Shown one piece after another: positions 13,826 through 22,092 of a DNA stretch of 28,816 nt. Source of the DNA: UBA4717 sp045577925. Its GTDB lineage: Bacteria; Bacillota; Clostridia; Oscillospirales; CAG-272. Where the stretch lies: the NCBI GenBank assembly GCA_045577925.1, contig JAZNJH010000004.1, positions 1 to 28,816 on the forward strand, in the 5' to 3' direction. Below the pieces are notes generated by a model, which saw nothing but the letters and a program-made list of their open reading frames with translations, was not told the origin of the DNA and ran no database searches. The first letter of the stretch is position 1, and every line of letters begins with the position of its first letter. The translations under genes and the position numbers were made by a program.

Positions 13826-14512
13826 ATGTACAAGCTTCTTGTTGTTGACGATGAAGAAATGATACGAAATCTTGTTTCCAAATACGCCGTATTTGAGGGA
13901 CACACGGTCGACGAGGCTGAAAACGGCATGGAGGCTCTTGAAAAATGCCGTAAAAATGAATATGATATAGTAATTATGGATATTATGATGCCTGAGCTTG
14001 ATGGGTTTTCTGCATGCCGTGAAATACGCAAGTTTTCAAGCGTTCCGATAATAATGCTCTCTGCACGTTCTGAAGAATATGACAGAATAAACGGTTTTGA
14101 GATAGGTGTTGACGACTATGTTGTCAAGCCGTTTTCGCCCAGAGAGCTGATGCTTCGTATAGGCGCGATCATGAACAGAAGCAAAAATACAACTGTAAAC
14201 GAGAAAGCGCAAAAAAACGAGATAATAGAGATCGAGGGATTAAAGGTAGACGTTACTGCACGAATTGTATATGTTGACAATAAGCGGGTGCAGATGTCAC
14301 CAAAGGAATACGAGCTTTTCTTTTACTTGCTCAGAAACAGAAACATAGCTCTCTCTCGCGAGAAGCTTATAAGCGACGTTTGGGGATACGACTTTTATGG
14401 TGATGACAGAACGCTTGGTACACATATCAAATTGTTGCGTAAAAGTCTGGGAGAGTACAGTAAATATATAGTAACGCTCAGAGGGGTAGGATATCGTTTT
14501 GAAACACCGTGA
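13826..14512 (+). CDS. OmpR/PhoB-family response regulator
   Basis: 228 aa. The receiver domain (1-115) has the acidic pair Asp8/Asp9, phosphoacceptor Asp52 (VIMDIMMPELDG) and the conserved Lys of VVKPFSP. The C-terminal winged helix (about 135-228) includes SPKEYELFFYLL, the recognition region DDRTLGTHIKLLRKSL and the final LRGVGYRFE wing. I chose ATG 13826 behind AAAGGAG; the longer frame from a GTG at 13772 would cross the terminator. Its partner is the kinase that begins 7 nt after its stop. The CCGTCAT repeats before htrA are a likely target. Confidence 0.94.
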   Translation: MYKLLVVDDEEMIRNLVSKYAVFEGHTVDEAENGMEALEKCRKNEYDIVIMDIMMPELDGFSACREIRKFSSVPIIMLSARSEEYDRINGFEIGVDDYVVKPFSPRELMLRIGAIMNRSKNTTVNEKAQKNEIIEIEGLKVDVTARIVYVDNKRVQMSPKEYELFFYLLRNRNIALSREKLISDVWGYDFYGDDRTLGTHIKLLRKSLGEYSKYIVTLRGVGYRFETP

Positions 14513-14519
14513 GTTCAAG

Positions 14520-15971
14520 ATGAAAAAGCCGGGACTTAAATGGCGTATAATAGGATATATGGCGGCGTTTTCTGCAATAATACTTGTTTTGCTTTGGCTT
14601 ATACAGGTGGTATTTCTTGAAGAAGTGTATCAGAAAATAAAGCGCTCTGAGTTAACAAGAAGCGCTTCGAGTATTTGCAGAAATATAGACAATGATGATA
14701 TAGATACGCTTATAACAAGAATATCTCAGGAAAACGAGATATGCATCAGCATATACACGGGAAGCGGAGTAATGGTAGCAAGCTCTCATGTTGATGCTGC
14801 CTGCATGCTTCATAATATTCCCAGCGACATTCTTCTCAGGCATTACTATGATGCTAAAAATAACGGTGGACATGATTTCCTCGTGCTTCCGAGAGGGGGA
14901 TTTCATAACGGCAGATACGATCCGTCTAAGTTTGAGGGAAGTGTGCCTGAAAGAGATGAAGGAATGGGCGAAAGCCTAATGCTGACCGTTGTGGAAAAAA
15001 GCAGCAGGAGCAATGAGGACATGGTAGTATTTTTAAATACTATGACTTCTCCGGTAAGCGCAACTAAAAGGACGCTTCAGGCAGAGCTTTCGCTGATTAT
15101 AGCTATACTTATAATATGTTCTGTTTTCTTTTCATATATAATGGCAAGGCATATTTCCAAGCCGATCACACAAATGTCAAAGCAGGCAAGCAAGCTTGCA
15201 GAAGGAGATTATAACGTAGATTTTTCGGGACGAGGATACAGAGAGAGTCATGAGCTTGCCCAGTCATTAAACTATGCCGCAAGCGAGCTTTCCAAAACCG
15301 ATAAGCTTCAGAAGGAGCTTATTGCAAACATATCTCACGATCTTAGAACACCGCTTACTATGATATCGGGGTATGCTGAAATGATGCGTGACATACCGGG
15401 TGAGATGAGTGCAGAAAATCTTCAGATAATACTTGATGAATCAAGGCGCCTTTCAAGCCTTGTAGGGGACGTTATGGACCTCTCAAAGCTTGGTGCAAAT
15501 ATAGAAAGCCTTGATAAAAGTGAGTTTAATCTTACCAAGTGTATAGAGTCTGTAATAGACCGTGTCGGCAAAATGTGCGCATCAGAGGGGTATAAAATAG
15601 AGTTTTCCTGCGAGCATGATGCAATCGTATACGCAGACGAAAACAAGATATTACAGGTTATATACAATCTTATAACAAATGCAATAAATCATACGGGTGA
15701 AGACAAATGTATTTTTGTTCGTCAGATCGTGTCACTTGAAGAAAAGTCGGTGCGAATAGAAGTTGTTGATACAGGCGAAGGTATCGCAAAAGAAGATATC
15801 GAAAACATATGGGAGCGATATTACAAAGTAGACAGAGTACACAAGCGTGCAAACGTAGGCTCGGGACTTGGACTTTCTATAGTTAAAAGCATACTTGATC
15901 TCCATAATGCAAAATACGGAGTTGAAAGTGAACAGGGAAAGGGAAGCACATTTTATTTTGAGCTTTCATAA
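14520..15971 (+). CDS. Membrane sensor histidine kinase
   Basis: 483 aa from ATG 14520. TM1 is at about 9-30, followed by an extracytoplasmic sensor loop of about 160 residues, and TM2 at about 190-210. A HAMP linker (ARHISKPITQMSKQ...) comes next. The DHp domain has phosphoacceptor His273 in NISHDLRTPL, and the ATPase domain has N-box NLITNAINH, G1 DTGEGIA, F-like YYKVDR and G2 GSGLGLSIV. A TTG at 14499 has a better-spaced AGGA (14488-14491) and would overlap the regulator by 14 nt, so the start is not certain. It pairs with the preceding regulator in a CssRS-like envelope-stress system. The sensor loop contains a Gly/Arg/His-rich region that I do not recognise. Confidence 0.93.
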   Translation: MKKPGLKWRIIGYMAAFSAIILVLLWLIQVVFLEEVYQKIKRSELTRSASSICRNIDNDDIDTLITRISQENEICISIYTGSGVMVASSHVDAACMLHNIPSDILLRHYYDAKNNGGHDFLVLPRGGFHNGRYDPSKFEGSVPERDEGMGESLMLTVVEKSSRSNEDMVVFLNTMTSPVSATKRTLQAELSLIIAILIICSVFFSYIMARHISKPITQMSKQASKLAEGDYNVDFSGRGYRESHELAQSLNYAASELSKTDKLQKELIANISHDLRTPLTMISGYAEMMRDIPGEMSAENLQIILDESRRLSSLVGDVMDLSKLGANIESLDKSEFNLTKCIESVIDRVGKMCASEGYKIEFSCEHDAIVYADENKILQVIYNLITNAINHTGEDKCIFVRQIVSLEEKSVRIEVVDTGEGIAKEDIENIWERYYKVDRVHKRANVGSGLGLSIVKSILDLHNAKYGVESEQGKGSTFYFELS

Positions 15972-16393
15972 AACAAAAAAGACTTGTCGGAATGCTTCGC
16001 ACTCTTAAGGACAGTTCTTGACATTTAATTGAATACGTTACCTACCGACAGGAGGACAGAGAATGTTTTGCGTTCTTTGTCCTCTTTGCTTGTAGCGTGG
16101 GATGTAAAAAAGCCTTCCTCTGGGAGGAAGGTGGCACGCGAAGCGTGACGGAAGGAGCCCGCGCGACTTTCAATTTTGATATTCTTTGCTATAACGCGTT
16201 CTCCCTCAGTCGCCTACGGCGCCAGCTCCCTCCCGGAGGGAGCCTTTTTATGTTCGTCTACGCCTTGTCAATTTTCCTGACAAGCACTGCATTTGTGGAC
16301 ACAAATGCAAAATACGGCATACCTCTTTTGAGATATCCGTATTTTTGAAAACTGTCCTTTAGAGTGACACTCTAAGACAAGTCTTTTTTGTTT
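15971..16393. repeat. 423-bp palindromic non-coding element (MITE-like)
   Basis: The ends are an 18-bp perfect inverted repeat (15971-15988 with 16376-16393; core AAAAAAGACTTGTC). Inside it is a second pair, 16/17 matching (16000-16016 with 16350-16366). Further in, 16112-16156 and 16200-16245 are diverged inverted copies of one GGAAGG/GGGAGG-rich sequence, all around a common centre near 16180. It also holds local hairpins: 16052-16084 (12 bp), AAATACGG...CCGTATTT near 16307-16345, and GCATTTGTG...CACAAATGC. It sits exactly between the stop codons of two convergent genes. The ORF at 16097-16348 inside it is judged spurious. Confidence 0.65.
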
Positions 16394-16397
16394 GTAT

Positions 16398-19064
16398 TTA
16401 ATTTTGCGCATATATCTCAGCTGCGGCAAGGTTGTCAAAAAGAACGATTTCCTTTATCGTGAAATGTTCAGATGCATCAGGCTGAGTTTGAGCAGGCCCC
16501 CAGGGCAAGAAGCGGACTGCAACATTTTTTTGAGATGAATCATTTATGCCGTCAACGTATTCTGAAATATCGATAAGTACTTTGCCGCCTTTTACTGAAA
16601 AACGTTTTGTATCAACTTCTTTTGCGGAGTTTCCTCTGGGTCTGGATGTGATAAAGTCGTAATTCACATTACATTCGTAGTTTATCACGATATACGGGCT
16701 TGATACTATATTTATATCGTTGTTAGAATTGTTCACGATATCAAACCATTGAAGTGTTTTAGTTGCAGCAGGTGAGAGCTTTACGCTTTTGTCAGCTTGT
16801 ATTTCTAAGCTTAATGCCTTAGAATTCAACGTGTTTTTTAAGGCTTCGCCGTTAAGAACTATTGCTGTACGCTCTCTTGAAAGAAGCTTTGAAGAATCGG
16901 CTTTTGCTTTTTCAAGATAGCTTTCGAGGCGCATTATCATTGTGGCAACCTCTGCACGGGTAGCACTGTTTTTAGGCTTGATCGTATTATCGCTGTAACC
17001 GCCGATAATGCCGTTCTTTGTGCAGAACTTGATGCCGTCTGTATAAGAAGCGGTAATGCTTGATGAGTCTGCAAAGTCTTTTGCGCCGCTGAGGGTTCCT
17101 TCCTTACATACCTTTATGGCATAGCGGTAAAGCATGTCTGCCATTTCTTCGCGTGTCGCATTGTCGTCAGGTCTGAATTTACCGCCTGCATCAACAATGC
17201 TATTGTTTTCAGCCCACGCTACTGCAGAGGCATACCAGGCAGTCTGGCTAACGTCTGTATAAGTGGAAACGGCAGAGCCCTTATATCCTGCAAGACGGGA
17301 GAGAACTGTAACGAGCATCGCACGGGTCATCTTACCATCAGGAGAGAACTGTGTTTCGCTTATTCCGTTAAACAAGTCTTTATCAACAACGAAATCTATT
17401 GCCGATTTTCCCCAGAAGGTATCGGATACGTCGTCAAACTTAACTGAAGATGCAACCTCAGGTTTTACGTATTTACCTTGCGGGATCGCTGTTTTATACA
17501 TTTCGGTCAGATCTTTTGGCTTTGTGTAATAGAATACCGTTCCCGATTCCCAACCCATACTTGTAAAATGAAGAACGTTTTCTTTAGTATATTTATATTG
17601 TAGTCTTTGACCTGATGCCTTTATCGGGTCGTCGTAAATAGCTCCAAGGTTTGTATCACTTTCCATAATATACACGTTGTCGTGAAAATTGAAATGGTTA
17701 GGTCCTGCAGCGGGAACAGAGTTTGCGCTTCCGCCTGCAAACATATAGACATTATTTTTTACGTCGTTGTTTTTGCAATTGACAGGCGCGCTTCCACCAC
17801 CATAGAAGAAGCCACCATTAGGGTCTCCACCTGGGCGCTGATGCGAAAAGCCATAACCGATATAACGGTCGTAGTTGTCGTATATTTGCATGTTTGTAAC
17901 GGTACCCTCGGCTGTTAGCCATACCTCAGAGCCTGTGTTTGCATATTCTGCAACGTTTTTGTATATCTGAAGATTATTCATTGTTGAGGCACCGGTTGAC
18001 TGCGCCGTCCAACAACAGTCGTAAACCTGGCTTGCATAATTGTATCTTATAATAAAATTATCGCATGAACCGAAGGATTCAACTGCGTTACCGTAACGGG
18101 TTACCTGGTCGCCACCGAAATCGAACGATCCCATCTGAACGTTACCGCCTATCCATTCAAATGTACAGTATTGCACGGTAATATTTTTAACGCTCTGGCC
18201 TGATACGCCGTAGGAAGCGCCGTAGATTGCAATATTATCTATCGTAATATCATGAGCCCAGCGGGTGTCATCGCTTTCAAGTAATATAGCAGGATCATCG
18301 TCAAGAAGCTCAATAGACGTAAATACTTCGCTGGGATTTCCGTTTTTGCAGTATAAATAAAGTATGTCGTTATCTCTGTCGTGATAGAATTCGAGATTGC
18401 CCTGAAGGCTCTCCGCTCCTTTGAACACAGATGTTTTAATATCGTATATGGGATCAATGCCGTTGAAAACGGGACCGTTATATAAACGGTATCCGTTTTT
18501 CATTGCCGTTACCATAACGCCCCATGCGCGTCCGCCGTCAAAGATTATCGTACCGATATCACGGTCGTCGCCGCCGGGAGTTTTTGTATATATGTATACG
18601 TTTTCTATACTTGATTCAATCCAGTTATCAGCACCGGAAGCATCAACGGAGCACATGAAAAGGGGCTTTGCACCATTGCCGTATGCCGAATATGTAACGC
18701 CGCTTTGTGCGCTAAGCGAGCCTACGAATCTGAAGGTATCACCGCGCTTGAAGAATACGCCGTCACCTGCTTTGAAGGTCATACTGTTGACCTTGTTTAT
18801 AGTCTCCCACGCAGTTTCGGGAGTAAGACCGTCGTTGCTGTCATTACCCGAGCTTGAGGATACGTAGTATTTTGTTCCGGAAACCTCAACGGTTGTTGGT
18901 GAATTTTTTATTTCCTGGACAAGCGCATCGGCTTCTTTCATATACTTATCAACAATAGCGTCGCTTGCTTCGACATAAACGCTGTCTGATGCCGATACAG
19001 TAAAAGAAGCAAATGTGCTAAATAAAAAAACAATCGAAAGAATAACGGACAGTGTTTTTTTCAT
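16398..19064 (-). CDS. SLH-anchored right-handed beta-helix surface protein (paralogue 1)
   Basis: 888 aa. The signal peptide spans 1-26. Then comes a segment YYVSSSSGNDSNDGLTPETAW that opens many parallel beta-helix (pectate-lyase-like) proteins, and a helix region to about 540 with runs such as NITVQYCTFEWIGG and NLQIYKNVAEYANTGSEVW. Three SLH domains (541-597, 601-650, 662-713) bind secondary cell-wall polymer. After them is a C-terminal domain (about 728-888) of unknown fold ending FTIKEIVLFDNLAAAE. The probable role is polysaccharide binding or cleavage at the cell surface; catalytic residues cannot be assigned. It has its own promoter and a GGAGAT ribosome site, and is a close paralogue of 19253-21922. 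Confidence 0.88.
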   Translation of the reverse strand: MKKTLSVILSIVFLFSTFASFTVSASDSVYVEASDAIVDKYMKEADALVQEIKNSPTTVEVSGTKYYVSSSSGNDSNDGLTPETAWETINKVNSMTFKAGDGVFFKRGDTFRFVGSLSAQSGVTYSAYGNGAKPLFMCSVDASGADNWIESSIENVYIYTKTPGGDDRDIGTIIFDGGRAWGVMVTAMKNGYRLYNGPVFNGIDPIYDIKTSVFKGAESLQGNLEFYHDRDNDILYLYCKNGNPSEVFTSIELLDDDPAILLESDDTRWAHDITIDNIAIYGASYGVSGQSVKNITVQYCTFEWIGGNVQMGSFDFGGDQVTRYGNAVESFGSCDNFIIRYNYASQVYDCCWTAQSTGASTMNNLQIYKNVAEYANTGSEVWLTAEGTVTNMQIYDNYDRYIGYGFSHQRPGGDPNGGFFYGGGSAPVNCKNNDVKNNVYMFAGGSANSVPAAGPNHFNFHDNVYIMESDTNLGAIYDDPIKASGQRLQYKYTKENVLHFTSMGWESGTVFYYTKPKDLTEMYKTAIPQGKYVKPEVASSVKFDDVSDTFWGKSAIDFVVDKDLFNGISETQFSPDGKMTRAMLVTVLSRLAGYKGSAVSTYTDVSQTAWYASAVAWAENNSIVDAGGKFRPDDNATREEMADMLYRYAIKVCKEGTLSGAKDFADSSSITASYTDGIKFCTKNGIIGGYSDNTIKPKNSATRAEVATMIMRLESYLEKAKADSSKLLSRERTAIVLNGEALKNTLNSKALSLEIQADKSVKLSPAATKTLQWFDIVNNSNNDINIVSSPYIVINYECNVNYDFITSRPRGNSAKEVDTKRFSVKGGKVLIDISEYVDGINDSSQKNVAVRFLPWGPAQTQPDASEHFTIKEIVLFDNLAAAEIYAQN

Positions 19065-19117
19065 AAATTATCTCCTTGGTCTTGCAGACCGTAAAAAAAT
19101 GGTTTTCTGTATAAACT

Positions 19118-19146
19118 ATTATACCATATTAGAATGCCTATATCAA
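19118..19146 (-). promoter_or_regulatory. Promoter of SLH paralogue 1
   Basis: On the - strand TTGATA (19141-19146), 17 bp, TATAAT (19118-19123). A small hairpin GGTCT-TGC-AGACC lies just upstream of the ribosome site. The boxes are identical to those of paralogue 2. Confidence 0.8.
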
Positions 19147-19203
19147 GAAAAAACGGCATGTTATTATATACTAAAATATTATCTTATATTTGTGAAAACA
19201 AAA

Positions 19204-19237
19204 CAAAAAACATCCCCGGTTATTAAACCGGGGATGT
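19204..19237 (-). terminator. Intrinsic terminator of SLH paralogue 2
   Basis: A 12-bp stem ACATCCCCGGTT / AACCGGGGATGT (19210-19237) with a 4-nt loop, followed on the - strand by TTTTTTG. Confidence 0.9.
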
Positions 19238-19252
19238 GATGATTAAAGGATG

Positions 19253-21922
19253 TCAGCCGGCATACGCCTGTGCAGCACCGAGAGAGTCGAAGAATACTAC
19301 TTCAGAGATTGTGAAGTAATTTTCTGCTGAAAGCTCCTGACTTGAAGATGTTCCCCAAGGCTGAAGCTTAATAGCCATGGTATTTTTATACGTATTTTTG
19401 TTGAGGTTATTAGTGTAACCTGTAAGGTCAATAAGTATAGCGCCATTTGCCGGTTTTCCGCGGCCTGATACTGTGGTGTCATCATAGCTTCCGCCTGAAT
19501 TGGGTGCCTGAAGAATTGCTGTTACGTTATCTTTCTTTATGTTTGTGTTAAACTTGATTACAACGTAAGGATTGCTGAACCAATCTATCTTGGGGTTGTA
19601 TGCATGCATGATAGACATTTTAGGAGCACCAGTTGCAGCAAAGGGAACAAGCTTAACGCTTTCATCTGCTTCAACTGTGGCTCTGACAAGAGAATTGTCG
19701 AGAACGCTCTTGAGTGCGTTGCCCTTGAGCACAACGGCTGTGGGTTCATTAGCAAGTACGTTTGCAGAATTTGCCTTTGTTTTGCCGAGGTAGTTTACAA
19801 GACGCATTATCATTGTAGCAACCTCTGTACGTGTGGCGTTGTTCTTTGGCTTGATAGTGTTATCGCTGTAACCGCCGATGATACCGTTCTTTGTGCAGAA
19901 CTTAACGCCATCAGCATATGTTGCTGTGATGCTTGCGGAGTCTGCAAAATCCTTTGATCCGTCAAGAGTTCCTTCTTTGTAGAGGCTCTTGGCGTATCTG
20001 TAAAGCATGTCTGCCATTTCTTCACGGGTTGCATTGTCATCAGGTCTGAATTTTCCACCCTTGTTTACAATATCGTTCTTTTCAGCCCACGCAACGCCAG
20101 CGGCATACCAAGCGCTCTGATTTACGTCGGTATATGTGGAAGCTGATTCTCCGCTGTAGCCTGCAAGTCGGGACAGAACTGTAACGAGCATTGCACGGGT
20201 CATCTTTCCGTCGGGAGAGAATTCATCGGCTGTTACGCCCTTGAAAAGACCTTTCATTACTGCAAAGTTGATAGCATCCTTGCCCCAGAATCCGCTTGAT
20301 ACGTCTTTGAATGTTGTAACTGCTTCTTTGGGGAGGGCTTTTGAGTACATTGTAAGAGTGTCTCTGTCCTTGGTGTAGTAGAACACCGTGCCGGGTTCCC
20401 AGCCTGTAGCCATAGCCGATGCGATGTCGCTTTCGGTATAGTTGAATTTAACCTGCTGTCCTTCACCTCTTCCGGGGTTTGCCGGCAAATTACCGAGAGG
20501 CAGACTCTTTTCCATAACGTATACGTTGTTATTAAAGTTCATTTTATCAACGCCGCCGGCAGAAGCACTCTGAGCGCTGCCGCTTGCGAAAAGATATACG
20601 TTGTTATGGATGCTGTTTCCGCCGTATGTTGAGCCTGAGTTTTTAGCTCCGTAGAAGAAACCTCCGTGCGGACCGTAGCCGGGGCGCTGATGCGACCAGC
20701 CGTAACCGATATAACGGTCGTAGTTATCATAAACCTGAAGGTTTGTTATCGTTGCATCATCGGGAGCCCATACTTCTGTACCGGTGTTAGCAAATTCAGC
20801 AACGTTTTTGTAAACCTGCATATTGTTTATTGTTGAACCGCCCGTAGACTGAGCTGTCCAGCAGCAGTCGTAAACCTGCGTTGCATAGTTGTATCTTATA
20901 ACAAAATTATCACTTGAGCCAAAAGATTCAATCGCGTTACCGTAACGCGTTACAGAGTCGCCGCTGAAGCTGAATGACGAACCCTGAACGGGACCGCCGA
21001 TCCATCTGAGTACGCAGTACTGAACGGTGACGTTCTTTACATCGCCGCCCGCAACACCGTAGGATGCGCCGTAGATATCAATGTTATCTATAAGGATATC
21101 GTGTGAGTAATTGTTGGCAGCCTTGTCAGCTATAAGCTGTATACCGGGGTCATCATCGAGAAGTTCGATCTTTGTGAATACTTCACCGGGGTTACCGTTT
21201 TTGCAGTAGAGGTAAAGTACGTCGTTTGTTCTGTCGTGATAAAATTCAAGATTGCCTGCAAGGTCTTCAGCGCCTCTGAATGCAGCGGTTTTGATATCGT
21301 AAATGGGATCTATACCGTTGAATACGGGGCCGTTGTACTGACGGAATCCGTTTTTCATGGCTGTTACCATAACACCCCATGCTTTTCCGCCGTCAAATAT
21401 GATAGTACCAACGTCACGGTCGTCGCCGCCGATAGTCTGAGTGTATTCCCAAACGTTCGGATATTTGGTAGCTACCCATTTGTCAGCGCCCGAAGCATCG
21501 ACTGTGCAGTCGAAAACAGGCTTAGCACCGCTGCCGTATGCGGAATATGTAATACCGCTGACACCGTTGAGTGAGCCTACGAACTTAAATGTATCACCGC
21601 GCTTGAAGAAAACGCCGTCGCCGGGCTTGAAAGTCATGCTGTTAACTTTGTAGATCGTTTTCCACGCAGTTTCGGGAGTAAGACCGTCGTTTGAGTCGTT
21701 ACCCGAGCTTGAGGATACGTAATATTTTGTACCTGTAACCTCAACGGTTGTGGGAGCGTTTTTGATTTCTTCGATAAGTGCGTCTGACTCTGCAAGATAT
21801 TTGTTGATCAGAGCGTCACTTGCTTCTTTGTAAAAGTCTGATGCAGCCGAAACGGGAGCAGATACTGCAGCCATCGGAAGGATCATAACGATTACAAGAA
21901 GAACCGATAATAATTTTCTCAT
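19253..21922 (-). CDS. SLH-anchored right-handed beta-helix surface protein (paralogue 2)
   Basis: 889 aa from ATG 21922, chosen because AAGGAGG precedes it and it opens a clean signal peptide (MRKLLSVLLVIVMILP...VSA). The frame extends 40 codons further but has no ribosome site there. It has the same plan as paralogue 1: the YYVSSSSGNDSNDG motif, the beta-helix region to about 530, three SLH domains (about 535-722), and a C-terminal domain (723-889) that shares SNPYVVI, LIDL-x2-Y, PWG and YFTISEVVFFDSLGAA with it. Residues DRYIGYG-(F/W)-SHQRPG and YDCCWTAQSTG are identical or nearly so in both and may mark a binding or active surface. Exported and wall-bound; substrate unknown. Confidence 0.88.
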   Translation of the reverse strand: MRKLLSVLLVIVMILPMAAVSAPVSAASDFYKEASDALINKYLAESDALIEEIKNAPTTVEVTGTKYYVSSSSGNDSNDGLTPETAWKTIYKVNSMTFKPGDGVFFKRGDTFKFVGSLNGVSGITYSAYGSGAKPVFDCTVDASGADKWVATKYPNVWEYTQTIGGDDRDVGTIIFDGGKAWGVMVTAMKNGFRQYNGPVFNGIDPIYDIKTAAFRGAEDLAGNLEFYHDRTNDVLYLYCKNGNPGEVFTKIELLDDDPGIQLIADKAANNYSHDILIDNIDIYGASYGVAGGDVKNVTVQYCVLRWIGGPVQGSSFSFSGDSVTRYGNAIESFGSSDNFVIRYNYATQVYDCCWTAQSTGGSTINNMQVYKNVAEFANTGTEVWAPDDATITNLQVYDNYDRYIGYGWSHQRPGYGPHGGFFYGAKNSGSTYGGNSIHNNVYLFASGSAQSASAGGVDKMNFNNNVYVMEKSLPLGNLPANPGRGEGQQVKFNYTESDIASAMATGWEPGTVFYYTKDRDTLTMYSKALPKEAVTTFKDVSSGFWGKDAINFAVMKGLFKGVTADEFSPDGKMTRAMLVTVLSRLAGYSGESASTYTDVNQSAWYAAGVAWAEKNDIVNKGGKFRPDDNATREEMADMLYRYAKSLYKEGTLDGSKDFADSASITATYADGVKFCTKNGIIGGYSDNTIKPKNNATRTEVATMIMRLVNYLGKTKANSANVLANEPTAVVLKGNALKSVLDNSLVRATVEADESVKLVPFAATGAPKMSIMHAYNPKIDWFSNPYVVIKFNTNIKKDNVTAILQAPNSGGSYDDTTVSGRGKPANGAILIDLTGYTNNLNKNTYKNTMAIKLQPWGTSSSQELSAENYFTISEVVFFDSLGAAQAYAG

Positions 21923-21962
21923 TATTTTTCCTCCTTGAAATACATTCCAATAATGTAATAAT

Positions 21963-21991
21963 ATTATAACATAACCCCATGCTTTTATCAA
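21963..21991 (-). promoter_or_regulatory. Promoter of SLH paralogue 2
   Basis: On the - strand TTGATA (21986-21991), 17 bp, TATAAT (21963-21968). Confidence 0.8.
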
Positions 21992-22052
21992 GCAAAACAT
22001 AACTGTCATAGTTGATGAAAAAAGGAGCTTATTTTTGTACATTTACGACAAG

Positions 22053-22087
22053 AAAAAGCACCGTATCGCCCTCTGACGATACGGTGC
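22053..22087 (-). terminator. Intrinsic terminator of the SGNH gene
   Basis: An 11-bp stem GCACCGTATCG / CGATACGGTGC (22058-22087) followed on the - strand by TTTTTC. Confidence 0.9.
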
Positions 22088-22092
22088 CGGTT

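Noticed and set aside
16097..16348. 83-aa ORF between the kinase and SLH genes
   Set aside because: It lies wholly inside the palindromic element, has hairpins throughout and no ribosome site; the translation is composed of repeat sequence.
21923..22042. 40-codon extension of SLH paralogue 2
   Set aside because: It would include the promoter (21963-21991) and ribosome site, and would bury the signal peptide.
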